Shown piece after piece: positions 52,722-62,333 of a DNA stretch of 64,000 nt. Positions within the stretch are counted from its first letter, which is position 1, and each line of letters starts with the position of its first letter. Where the stretch lies: positions 34,985-98,984 of the forward strand of contig VGDH01000001.1 of the NCBI GenBank assembly GCA_016869835.1. The letters are read 5' to 3'. Under the pieces are notes generated by a model. The model did not search any database, was not told the origin of the DNA, and saw only the letters and a program-made list of their open reading frames with translations. This DNA comes from Alphaproteobacteria bacterium (GTDB lineage: Bacteria; Pseudomonadota; Alphaproteobacteria; Rhodobacterales; Rhodobacteraceae). Both the position numbers and the translations under genes were made by a program.

Positions 52722-53358
52722 AATCACTTACAGAAACATCTTGATACAAGATATTGTGGACGGGCCGGAACGAACGTCTATGCCAAGGGGTCACCCCAAG
52801 ATTTAGGAGCGCCTCAAGATGCTGTTTTGTCGGGTATCCGGCGTTGATCTCCCAGCCATAGCCGGGGTGCTGTTGCGCCAAATCCACCATGATGCGGTCA
52901 CGCGTCACCTTGGCTATGATCGAGGCGGCGGCGATGGAAAGGGATCTGGCGTCACCCTTCACAATCGCCTCGGCCCGGCCAGTCAGCCCGGCGGGAATCA
53001 AATTGCCGTCGACCAGCACATGGGCAGGCGCAGTCGCAAGCCCTGCAACGGCGCGCTCCATTGCCAACTGGCTGGCCCGCAGGATATTGAGCGCGTCGAT
53101 TTCTTCCACCGTCGCATGGGCGACGGACACCTGCGCGACGGTCATGATTTCAGAGTAAAGCCGATCCCGTCTTGCAGCAGAAAGCGCCTTGCTGTCGCCC
53201 AGACCTTGCGGAATGCGTGCCGGGTCAAGGATCACCGCCGCCGCCGTTACTGGCCCTGCCAAGGGGCCCCGGCCAACCTCATCAACCCCCGCTACCGGCA
53301 GAAGCCTGCGGTCATGGGCGGCGGTTTCAAAACTGAAATCGGGGGGTATGCGGGCCAT
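52720..53358 (-). CDS. rnhB: ribonuclease HII
   Basis: [44 protein letters not shown]. Confidence 0.96.
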
Positions 53359-53452
53359 GACCCAGACTTAGCCAAGACCGGTGGGAAAAAGAAGGGGCGG
53401 GATGCGAGGGGGCTTTGCAACCCCGCCCCCAGACGACCGAACCTTCGGACCG

Positions 53453-53659
53453 TCAATTGCGACCGCAGGCGGCAGTGCTTGTTTCAACAGAAGTGGCGCA
53501 AACCCCGCGACCGGCCTCAACCGGGATGGAACTGGCAAGGATCAGTGTGACAGCCACGGCAAAGCCGGTGAACCCGGCCATCAGGCACGCGATCGGATCG
53601 TGATGCTGCAGACCGAAAAGGGTTCCTGCACGGGAAAGCGGGGTGCTGTGACGGTTCAT
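53453..53659 (-). CDS. small hydrophobic hypothetical protein
   Basis: 68 aa with one TM-like segment (MAGFTGFAVAVTLILASS). Confidence 0.4.
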   Translation of the reverse strand: MNRHSTPLSRAGTLFGLQHHDPIACLMAGFTGFAVAVTLILASSIPVEAGRGVCATSVETSTAACGRN

Positions 53660-53840
53660 CTGTGCCTCCGTTCTGGTGCCCGACGGCATCGGGTCTTGCC
53701 CGCCAACCCTGCCCCCCGCGATGAAAGCCAAGCAATAACGGCCCATTGCTAGGCGATAACATCGGGCAAAACCCCTTTGGATATTGAATAGCCCGTGCAA
53801 GATGCGCAGGATGGCCCTGCCCTTTATGGAGTGTGCTGCT

Positions 53841-54131
53841 ATGCCGCGCCTTTTGATGCCTTTGGCCGCCGCAATGACCATGTTGACCTTGGCGGCCCTG
53901 CCCGCTGAGGCCGAATGTTATGCCGATTACAAGGCAAAGCAGGATGATCCCCTGCGCCTGCATTATGGAGTGGCGCAGGTATCGGTCTGCGACAAGGCCG
54001 CCGCCGAGGCCGAGCTCGCGCCCCGCCTTGCTGCGGCAGGCTGGGTATTGTTGAATGTTCTTGGGGTCTTTGGGCCGGAAGGTCTGGAGGAAAGGAAAGC
54101 CAGTGCCGCAGAATACTTCCTTCGCTTCTGA
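53841..54131 (+). CDS. exported hypothetical protein
   Basis: Signal peptide MPRLLMPLAAAMTMLTLAALPAEA; immediately precedes and overlaps next gene. Confidence 0.6.
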   Translation: MPRLLMPLAAAMTMLTLAALPAEAECYADYKAKQDDPLRLHYGVAQVSVCDKAAAEAELAPRLAAAGWVLLNVLGVFGPEGLEERKASAAEYFLRF

Positions 54132-54807
54132 CAGTCTGCGGGCGGGCAACCGCGTGGTTGCCTTTGGCATTGCCGCAATTGTCGTGATCCTGCTGGGCGC
54201 GGCTGTGTTCCTGTTCATGAACCTGCCCGACGCCAACGCCTTCAACGCCAAGGTCGAGCGGCTGTTCGTGGAAAACGACAACCTGACGACCGGGGCCGAG
54301 ATCAAGCTTTTGGAAATTCTTGCCCAGTCCGGAACATCGTTTTCCGAAGTTCTGGTCAGCTATCGCAGCGTGATCTTCGTGCTATTGGTGTTCTCCACCG
54401 CGCTCTTGATCGCGAGCCTTGTGTTTCTGGTCACCATCATTGCGCTCAACCGCCGGATTTCAGCGATCCAGCGGTCGGGGATACAGGTGGCCTCAATGCT
54501 CATCAGCCGCGAGGGTCGGGCGGTCTATATCAATGACATGGAATTTGCGCTGACCGAGGCGGCGCTGGAAACCCTTGCCGTTCTGGCCGAGGCGCGGATG
54601 GACGACGAGGTGCTGACCGGGGCGCAGATCGAAGCGGTGATTTCGGGCCGCCATGAGGCCGATTGCGACGAGGCCGCCGGCGCCACCCGGGTAAAGCGTC
54701 TGCGCGATGCCTTGGGCAACCAATTGGTCAGCGAGCTTCTGGTCAAGACCGTCGCGCGGCGCGGCTATATGCTGGCGGTGGGCAAGGATGTTCTAAAGAT
54801 GATCTGA
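54103..54807 (+). CDS. two-TM inner-membrane protein with C-terminal winged-helix (OmpR/ToxR-like) domain
   Basis: Two hydrophobic helices then MEFALTEAALETLAVLAEARMDDEVLTGAQIEAVISG...RVKRLRDALGNQLVSELLVKTVARRGYMLAVG; GTG start preceded by GGAGGAAAGG. Confidence 0.7.
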   Translation: MPQNTSFASDSLRAGNRVVAFGIAAIVVILLGAAVFLFMNLPDANAFNAKVERLFVENDNLTTGAEIKLLEILAQSGTSFSEVLVSYRSVIFVLLVFSTALLIASLVFLVTIIALNRRISAIQRSGIQVASMLISREGRAVYINDMEFALTEAALETLAVLAEARMDDEVLTGAQIEAVISGRHEADCDEAAGATRVKRLRDALGNQLVSELLVKTVARRGYMLAVGKDVLKMI

Positions 54808-54947
54808 CGGGCCTGGCAGGGCGGCCAAATCCATGGCCAGACCGGGCTTGCCATTGACCTTTGGTGAAAAGCGGTGATCTTTCCCGCCACAGGCCCCGAA
54901 CGGCTGGCAGATCCGGCCGCGTGGCAGCTATTGCAAAGGCATCCGAC

Positions 54948-56078
54948 ATGATCGCGCGCGTTCCCCCTCACCGGTTTTTGGCTTTGGTGGTCTTTGTTGC
55001 AGCCGCGCTTTGGGTGGCAACCGGGCACTTTGCCGCCGTGGGCAGCGAAACGCCTGAGCCCGGGGCGACCAAGGCCGCCTCGGAACCTGTGGCTGAAACC
55101 CCAAAGCGCACCGTTGCCGTGGTGCGCGCCGAGGTGGCGGACTATGCCCGCCAGATCCGCATTTCGGGCGTGACCGAGGCAGACAAGCTGGCGGTTCTAG
55201 CCGCAAGGTCAAACGGCGTGGTGCAGGAGCTGACCGCCAAGCCGGGCGACACGGTCACGCAGGGTGCCGTGGTGATGCTGCTGGAAGGCGAAGATGTGCG
55301 CGCCGCCGTGAAAACGGCCGAGGACCAATTGGCCCAGGCCGCCGAACAGCTTGCTGTGGGCGAGGCGTTGAACGCCAAGGGCAGCCTGCCCGAAACCCAA
55401 CTGACCGCGCGTCGTGCCGCGAAATCGGCCGCCGAAGGTGCACTGAGCCAGGCGCAGGCCGACGCGGATCGGCTGTCACTGGTTGCCCCATTTTCGGGAA
55501 CCGTGGACGCGGTGAACGTGGAAGAGGGCGAGTGGGTCCAGCAAGGCACCCCGATTGCGACGCTGATCGCGCTTGATCCGATCATCGTAAAGGCCGAGGT
55601 GGCCGAACGTGACGTGATTCATGTTTCAGTTGGTGCCAAGGCGCGCGTGCGGCTGGTGTCAGGGGTGGAACTGGAAGGCACTGTGAAACATCTGGCACGC
55701 AAAGCCAGCGACAAGACGCGCACTTTTGCCATTGAGGTGGATCTGCCGAACCCCGAAGGCGCGATCCCTTCGGGCATGACAGCCGAACTGCGCCTTACCG
55801 CTGCGACCCAGCCGGCGCTGACCGTGCCGCGATCGGTGCTGACGCTGAACGAGGCGGGGCAAATCGGCCTGCGCGTGGTGGAAGAAGGCGACATCGCCGC
55901 ATTTGTCCCGGTTGAGCTGATTGACGATATCGACGGCGGCTTCGTTGTCACCGGTGTGCCGCAGGGCGCCCGCGTGATCGTGGCGGGGCAAGATCTGGTG
56001 CGCGATGGCGATCCGGTTGTCGTGCAGGAACTGACCCGGGCACAGGCCGAGGCCGCCCAGAAGGCCGCACAGCCATGA
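54948..56078 (+). CDS. RND efflux periplasmic adaptor (MFP)
   Basis: Biotinyl-lipoyl-like hairpin, VAPFSGTVDAVNVEEGEWVQQGTPIATLI; ATGA overlap with RND gene. Confidence 0.93.
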   Translation: MIARVPPHRFLALVVFVAAALWVATGHFAAVGSETPEPGATKAASEPVAETPKRTVAVVRAEVADYARQIRISGVTEADKLAVLAARSNGVVQELTAKPGDTVTQGAVVMLLEGEDVRAAVKTAEDQLAQAAEQLAVGEALNAKGSLPETQLTARRAAKSAAEGALSQAQADADRLSLVAPFSGTVDAVNVEEGEWVQQGTPIATLIALDPIIVKAEVAERDVIHVSVGAKARVRLVSGVELEGTVKHLARKASDKTRTFAIEVDLPNPEGAIPSGMTAELRLTAATQPALTVPRSVLTLNEAGQIGLRVVEEGDIAAFVPVELIDDIDGGFVVTGVPQGARVIVAGQDLVRDGDPVVVQELTRAQAEAAQKAAQP

Positions 56079-59000
56079 AGATTGTCGAACTTGCCATTCG
56101 CAATACACGGCTGACGCTTTCGATCCTGGCGTTTCTGATCCTGTCGGGAACCATGGCCTATATGACCATCCCGAAAGAGGCCGAACCGGATATCCAGATC
56201 CCGATCATCTATGTCTCGGTCCATTACGAAGGCATCTCGCCCGAGGACAGCGAGCGGCTGATCCTGCGGCCACTTGAGACAGCGCTGAAGTCCATTCAGG
56301 GCGTCAAGAAGATGACCGGCACCGCCTATCAGGGCGGCGGCAACATGTTGATGGAGTTTCAGGCCGGGGCAAATCTGGACAAGGCCCTGACCGATGTGCG
56401 CAACAAGGTGGATGACGCGCGCCGCGACCTTCCGTCCGAAGCCGATGAGCCAACGGTCAGCGAGGTGAACATCTCGGAGTTTCCGGTGCTGGTCGTCACC
56501 TTGTCTGGCGATGTCCCGGAACGGGTTCTGACTGCCGCCGGACGCAATCTGCGCGACCGGATCGAAGAGATTTCGGGCGTGCTGGAGGCACGGCTGCAAG
56601 GCACCCGCGACGATGTCGTCGAGGTCATCGTCGATCCGGCCAAACTGTCGTCATATGGCCTGCGCCCCGACACCATGATTGCAGGGGTCATGGCCAACAA
56701 CCAGCTGATCGCTGCCGGTGCGATGGAAGGGACCGAGGGGCGTTATGCGATAAAGGTGCCCTCGCTGATCGAAACCATCGAAGATGTGGCGCGCCTGCCC
56801 GTGGTCGCGTCAGAAACGGCTGTCGTCCGGGCTATGGACATTGCCGAAATCCGTCCGACACTGAAAGATCCGGAGAACATCACCCGGCTGGATGGCAAAT
56901 CTGCCGTGGCGATTGAGGTTTCAAAACGCGTTGGCGCCAATCTGATCGAAACGGTGGATGCGGTGCGCGCGGTGACCGACGCCGTGGCCAAGGACCTGCC
57001 CGAAGGGGTCGAGGTGTCCTTCAGCCAAGACAAGTCGATCACCATTCGCCAGCTTCTGGCCGACCTGCAGAATTCGGTCCTGACGGCCGTGGTTCTGGTC
57101 TTCATCGTCATTCTCTATGCCCTGACCGTGCGCTCTTCCATCCTCATCGGGCTGGCCATTCCGGCAAGTTTTCTGATGGGGACTCTGGGGCTGCAGATGG
57201 CGGGTCTGACGGTCAACCTTGTGGTGCTGTTCAGCCTGATCCTTGCGGTCGGCATGCTGGTTGACGACGCGATCATCGTCGTGGAATATGCCGAACGTCG
57301 CATGGCGGAAGGTCAGGATCGCAAGGCCGCCTTCCTTGAGGCCAGCCGCAAGATGGCTGGACCGGTCACTGCCTCGACCATGACGCGGATCGCCGCCTTC
57401 TCGCCTTTGCTGTTCTGGCCCGGCGTGGTGGGCGAGTTCATGAAATTCATGCCGATCACCCTGATCGCGACGCTCTCGGCTAGCATGCTTTACGCGCTGG
57501 TCTTTGTGCCGGTTCTGGGCACGCTGATTGCCCGTCCGTTCAAGGAACCGCCGCGCAAGAAGGATGGGGCCTATATGGCGCTGGTGGCCCGGGCCATTCG
57601 CCACCCCTGGATCGTGCTGATGCTGGCTGTTGGCAGCCTGATCGCCGTTCCGGTGATCTATGGCAAGGTCGGCAAGGGGGTAGAGTTCTTCCCCAATGTC
57701 GAACCGGAGTATGGGCTGCTGTATGTCAAGGCGCGCGGCAACCTGTCGATCCATGAAAAGGATGCACTGGTGCAACTGGCCGAGGCGCGGATCCTGGGCT
57801 GGCCAGGGGTAAAAACCGTCTACACCCGTGTTGGTGCCGGGGGTGGGGCCGGAAACGAAGGCCCGGCCGATGCGATTGGCGTCATTCAGTATGAATTCGT
57901 CGACTGGCGCGAGCGCAAGAACGCCAACGAGATCCTCAACGATCTGCGCGCGGCCATGGTTGGTATTCCCGGCGTGGATATCGAGGTTTCGGTGCCCCAG
58001 GCCGGCCCGCCGACCGGCAAGGCCATTCAGCTGCGCCTTTCGGCGGATGATCCGGCCGGTCTGAACGATCTGGCGGCCGATCTGGCGGGCAGGATCGCGG
58101 CGATACCGGATGTGATTGACGTGTCAAACGGCCTGCCCCTGCCCGGCATCGACTGGCAATTGCGCGTGGATCGTGGCGAGGCGGCGCGCTATGGGGCCTC
58201 GCCAGGGGCGGTTGGGGCGGTGGTGCAGATGGTCACCTCGGGGCTGAAACTGTCGGAATACCGCCCGGCAGGCAGCGATGATGCGGTGGATATCGTGCTG
58301 CGCTTGCCGCCTGACCAACGCAATATCGCCGCCCTTGACCAGTTGCGCATCGAAACGCCGGATGGGCCGGTGCCGATCTCGAATTTCGTCACGCGCGAGC
58401 CTGCCGCCACGGTCGGCACGCTGACCCGTATCGACGGCGCGCGCACCATCACCATTCAGGCGGGCATCGCGGCGGGCGTGCAGGAACAGCCGGTGCGCGA
58501 TGCGGTCGCAGCCCTTGTCACCGCTGAATTCGCTGCGCGCGGGCTGACGGCACAGGGCATCCGGTGGACCATGGCGGGCGAGGATGAAGAGCAGGCCGAG
58601 GCCGGTGCCTTCCTGTCAAAGGCCTTTGGTGCCGCTATCTTCCTGATCTTCGGGGTCCTTCTTGCACAGTTCAACAAATTCACCTCAGTCGGTATTGTCC
58701 TATCGGCGGTGGTCATGTCGACGATCGGGGTATTCCTTGGCCTGATGATCATGGGCCAGCCCTTTGGTGTGGTCATGACCGGCATCGGGATCATCGCCTT
58801 GGCTGGGGTGGTGGTGAACAACAACATCGTGCTGATCGCCACCTATGACGATCTGCGCCACCACGGGATGGGCAAGGTGGAGGCGATCCTCGAAACCTGC
58901 CGCGAGCGGGCACGACCTGTGGTCCTTACCGCCTTGACCGCGATTTTCGGTGTGCTGCCCATTGCCTTCGGCCTGAACCTTGAACTTCTGAGCCATGAGA

Positions 59001-59185
59001 CGACCTATGGCGCGCCTTCAACGCAGTGGTGGATCTCGCTCTCATCAGCCATCGTTTATGGTTTGGCCTTCGCCACCGTCCTGACCTTGGTCGTCACGCC
59101 CTCAATGTTGATGCTGGTGACGCCCGATGATGCCAGAAAACCGCGTCGTAAATGGTGGCTTTTCGGGCCGCGCGTCGCCGCATGA
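56075..59185 (+). CDS. RND efflux transporter permease (AcrB/MexF type)
   Basis: 1036 aa; GMLVDDAIIVVEYAERRM, multiple TM blocks. Confidence 0.96.
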   Translation: MKIVELAIRNTRLTLSILAFLILSGTMAYMTIPKEAEPDIQIPIIYVSVHYEGISPEDSERLILRPLETALKSIQGVKKMTGTAYQGGGNMLMEFQAGANLDKALTDVRNKVDDARRDLPSEADEPTVSEVNISEFPVLVVTLSGDVPERVLTAAGRNLRDRIEEISGVLEARLQGTRDDVVEVIVDPAKLSSYGLRPDTMIAGVMANNQLIAAGAMEGTEGRYAIKVPSLIETIEDVARLPVVASETAVVRAMDIAEIRPTLKDPENITRLDGKSAVAIEVSKRVGANLIETVDAVRAVTDAVAKDLPEGVEVSFSQDKSITIRQLLADLQNSVLTAVVLVFIVILYALTVRSSILIGLAIPASFLMGTLGLQMAGLTVNLVVLFSLILAVGMLVDDAIIVVEYAERRMAEGQDRKAAFLEASRKMAGPVTASTMTRIAAFSPLLFWPGVVGEFMKFMPITLIATLSASMLYALVFVPVLGTLIARPFKEPPRKKDGAYMALVARAIRHPWIVLMLAVGSLIAVPVIYGKVGKGVEFFPNVEPEYGLLYVKARGNLSIHEKDALVQLAEARILGWPGVKTVYTRVGAGGGAGNEGPADAIGVIQYEFVDWRERKNANEILNDLRAAMVGIPGVDIEVSVPQAGPPTGKAIQLRLSADDPAGLNDLAADLAGRIAAIPDVIDVSNGLPLPGIDWQLRVDRGEAARYGASPGAVGAVVQMVTSGLKLSEYRPAGSDDAVDIVLRLPPDQRNIAALDQLRIETPDGPVPISNFVTREPAATVGTLTRIDGARTITIQAGIAAGVQEQPVRDAVAALVTAEFAARGLTAQGIRWTMAGEDEEQAEAGAFLSKAFGAAIFLIFGVLLAQFNKFTSVGIVLSAVVMSTIGVFLGLMIMGQPFGVVMTGIGIIALAGVVVNNNIVLIATYDDLRHHGMGKVEAILETCRERARPVVLTALTAIFGVLPIAFGLNLELLSHETTYGAPSTQWWISLSSAIVYGLAFATVLTLVVTPSMLMLVTPDDARKPRRKWWLFGPRVAA

Positions 59186-59247
59186 GACAACCGCGCCAGA
59201 CCTGCCCCCTGCCCCTTCGTGGGGGGGAAGGGGGCGCCCTTGCTTTG

Positions 59248-59862
59248 TCAACCGATCATCTTCTTGATCGCCGCCGCATGGCCGGGTTTTGCCGAAAGCA
59301 CATCGGCAGCGAAGGCCCGCGCGGTTTCCATCAGCACTTCGGGCGAAACCACGCGGTCAATCAGCCCCATCGTCAGCGCGTCATCCGCATCGACTTTCTG
59401 CCCAGCCATCAGGATCAGCTTGGCCCGCGCCGGCCCGACAAGCGCCACCAGACGCGCCGGGTCTGACGGCTGCGGCAGAAAGCCCAGCTTCATGACCGGA
59501 TAAAAGAACTTGGCCCCCGGCACCGCAATCCGCAGATCACAGGCTAGCGCCATCCCCATCGAACCGCCCGCAAGGGTTCCGTTCATCGCGGCAATGCTCA
59601 GTCCGGGAAAAGCCGCGATTGCCGCCGAAAGCCGCTCCCAGACCGGATCTGTCGCCAAACCGGCGCGGGCGTCGTCAAGATCGGCTCCGGCGGAAAAGAC
59701 CTTGCCGATCCCGGTCAGGATCAGCACCGCGACACCCGCCGTCGCTGCCGCTTCGACCGTGTCAGCCAGCGTTGTCAGCATGGCCTTGGTTACCGAATTG
59801 GCCTTGTCGGGCCGGTTCAGTGTCAGGACCCAAAGCCCACTTTCTTTTGTTACCTCGATCAT
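59248..59862 (-). CDS. enoyl-CoA hydratase/isomerase family protein
   Basis: VFSAGADLDDARAG, MNGTLAGGSMGMALACDLRIAVPGAKF. Confidence 0.93.
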   Translation of the reverse strand: MIEVTKESGLWVLTLNRPDKANSVTKAMLTTLADTVEAAATAGVAVLILTGIGKVFSAGADLDDARAGLATDPVWERLSAAIAAFPGLSIAAMNGTLAGGSMGMALACDLRIAVPGAKFFYPVMKLGFLPQPSDPARLVALVGPARAKLILMAGQKVDADDALTMGLIDRVVSPEVLMETARAFAADVLSAKPGHAAAIKKMIG

Positions 59863-60605
59863 CAGATCAAGCCCACCGCCCTGCGCACCGCCTCATCGCG
59901 CAAGCTGACATCGTTGCCAAGCCATGGGTCTGCCTCTGGCCCGCACATCCAGACCAGCGCACGCGCTGGCCAGTCGGCGGGGATATGCACCGCCGGGTCA
60001 AGCTGGCTGACCGGGTTGATGCCGCTGGCCTTGATCTTCACCTGCATCTCGGTCGCCACCGTGCCGGGCGACAGGCCAAGAACACGGATACCATGCGGCC
60101 CCTCTTCCAGATGCGCAGCCTGCGTCAGCATCAAGGCCCCCGCCTTGCCCGCGCAATAGCTGGACCAGCCTTCAAGCGCATTTCGCGCCGCCCCGGAAGA
60201 GACGTTGATGATCGTGCCACCACCTTGTCCCCGCATCACCGGGATCGCCGCGCGCATCCCGTGAAAGACGCCCTTGAGGTTCACGTCAATCGCCTGGCCC
60301 CAAGCGGTCGGGTCGGCATCAGAAAGCCGCGCGATAGGGTCGATCGTGCCGGCGTTATTCACCAACGCATCCAGCCGACCGAACCTTTGCACCACCGTTG
60401 CAACCGCTTGCTCGACCGAGGTCCAATCGGCCACATCACAGCGCATGGCCAGCGCCTCCGCGCCAATCTCTGCGGCCAACGCGTCGATCTCGCGCTGACT
60501 GCGCGCCAAGAGCGCTACCTTGGCCCCTGCTGCGGCAAAAGCCCGCGCTGCGGCTGCCCCGATGCCCCGGCTCGCTCCGGTAATGGCCACCACTTTTCCT
60601 TGCAT
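59862..60605 (-). CDS. short-chain dehydrogenase/reductase
   Basis: VVAITGASRGIGAAAARAF, NNAGTI, YCAGKAG. Confidence 0.94.
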   Translation of the reverse strand: MQGKVVAITGASRGIGAAAARAFAAAGAKVALLARSQREIDALAAEIGAEALAMRCDVADWTSVEQAVATVVQRFGRLDALVNNAGTIDPIARLSDADPTAWGQAIDVNLKGVFHGMRAAIPVMRGQGGGTIINVSSGAARNALEGWSSYCAGKAGALMLTQAAHLEEGPHGIRVLGLSPGTVATEMQVKIKASGINPVSQLDPAVHIPADWPARALVWMCGPEADPWLGNDVSLRDEAVRRAVGLI

Positions 60606-60729
60606 GTGCCGCCCATTTGACCCCGCTCTCCCTTTGTTAGCCCAGCCCGACCCAGAAGTGAAACCCTTGACCCGCGTCTGCTCAACAGGGATGCTGAGCC
60701 AAATCATTATGCATTTGATCGGGGTCAAC

Positions 60730-62214
60730 ATGAAACACTTGAAGCTGGCGGGAAGCGCCGCTGTTCTGGCCGTTCTGGTAGCGAACACCGCCTTGGCGGA
60801 TGTCACTCCGGAAGAGGTCTGGCAGAATTGGCAGGACTTCTACACCTCGTCTGGAAGCACGGTGACCACCGGGTCGGTGGCACGCGAGGGTGACACGCTG
60901 GTGATCAGCGATTTCCGGGCCAGCGCCGAGGACGAAGCCGGGACCAGCCAGACCACACTGGCCGAAATCAGGCTGCGTGACGCTGGCGATGGCTCGGTCG
61001 AAGTGACAATGTCCGAGGAAATGACCTTTGACTTTGTCGGACCGGCGCTGGAAGGCGAGGGGACCTCGGGTGCGACGGGCGTCGTCAAGATGCCGGGCCT
61101 GACCGGAACAGTTTCCGGCGACGTCGCCGACATGGCCTATGCCTTTACCATGCCCAGCGTGGAAGTCACGCTTGAGCCGCAGGAAGACGGCACGGCTGCA
61201 GGCAAGGTGACGGTCCTGTTGTCCGACAGCACATCCACCTATCAGCTAAGCGGCCCGCCCGAGGCGATGGTGCTGGCGGGCGGCTTTGGCGCAGCCTCGG
61301 CCGCCTTCAACATGGAAATCACCGATGAGACGGGCAATTTCGTCGGGTCGTTGAACGTGGCCGATCTGGACGGCAGGATCTCGGGCAATCTGGCGGGTGT
61401 CGAGGAAGAAGAGATTGCCAACGCTTTGGCCAAAGGCTTTGCGCTGGATATGGCCATGACCTATGGCGCCTTGAATTACGACTTCGACATTGCCGATGAA
61501 ACCGCCCCGGCCAAGCTTGCCGGCGGGTCCGAGGGCGGGTCGTTCCAACTGGGTATGGACGCTGCTCAAATGCTGTTGTCCGGGGGCGGGAAGGCGGTCA
61601 GCATGGCGGTGTCGGGCGGCGATTTGCCTTTCCCCGAGTTGAAGGTCAGCTATGGCGAAAGCGGCTTCAACCTGACAATGCCGCTGGCAAAAGGCGATAC
61701 GCCGCAGGATTTCGCTTTCCTGACCAAGATCGTCGACCTGCAAGTGTCTGACGAAATCTGGGACATGTTCGACCCCGCCCGCACCCTGCCGCGCGATCCG
61801 GCAACGCTGGTGATTGATACCGCCGGGCAGGCGCTCTTGAAATCGGATCTGATGGCAACGCCCGATGGGGCCCAACCTGACGCCGAATTGCACGCCTTGT
61901 CGGTCAATGACCTGACCGCCCGCTTCGCCGGGGCCGAGTTGACCGGAGCAGGCGACTTTACCTTTGACAATACCGACCTGACCACCTTTCAAGGCATGCC
62001 CGCACCAACCGGCAAACTTGAACTGAAGCTTGTCGGTGGCAACACGCTCCTCGACAAGCTGGTGGCCATGGGGCTTGTGGCCGAGGAAGAGGCGATGGGC
62101 GCGCGGATGATGATCGCCATGTTCGCCAATCCCGGTGCGGGCGAGGATGAGCTGACCTCGGTTCTCGAGTTCAAGGACAAGGGCTTTTTCGCCAACGGCC
62201 AACAACTGCAATAA
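60730..62214 (+). CDS. DUF2125 domain-containing exported protein
   Basis: Signal peptide; MGALNYDFDIA-type repeats typical of DUF2125. Confidence 0.75.
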   Translation: MKHLKLAGSAAVLAVLVANTALADVTPEEVWQNWQDFYTSSGSTVTTGSVAREGDTLVISDFRASAEDEAGTSQTTLAEIRLRDAGDGSVEVTMSEEMTFDFVGPALEGEGTSGATGVVKMPGLTGTVSGDVADMAYAFTMPSVEVTLEPQEDGTAAGKVTVLLSDSTSTYQLSGPPEAMVLAGGFGAASAAFNMEITDETGNFVGSLNVADLDGRISGNLAGVEEEEIANALAKGFALDMAMTYGALNYDFDIADETAPAKLAGGSEGGSFQLGMDAAQMLLSGGGKAVSMAVSGGDLPFPELKVSYGESGFNLTMPLAKGDTPQDFAFLTKIVDLQVSDEIWDMFDPARTLPRDPATLVIDTAGQALLKSDLMATPDGAQPDAELHALSVNDLTARFAGAELTGAGDFTFDNTDLTTFQGMPAPTGKLELKLVGGNTLLDKLVAMGLVAEEEAMGARMMIAMFANPGAGEDELTSVLEFKDKGFFANGQQLQ

Positions 62215-62231
62215 CCGAAGCTGACCGCGCG

Positions 62232-62261
62232 GGGCCGCCCATGGTGCCGGGCGGCCCTTTG
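62232..62261 (+). terminator. intrinsic terminator after DUF2125 gene
   Basis: GGGCCGCCC-ATGGTGCC-GGGCGGCCC-TTTGCTTT. Confidence 0.7.
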
Positions 62262-62333
62262 CTTTGGGGGTTGCAGAGCGCCCCCCCTTATGGCCCAAGT
62301 GTGGCCCGAAAGGGTGAACCAGCGGAGATCCCA

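Noticed and set aside
53401-53440. GGGGGCTTTGCAACCCCGCCCCC as another copy of the dispersed repeat
   Set aside because: Has a similar G/C hairpin but lacks the TATTT..GCCAAGATGAA core, so not assigned to the family.
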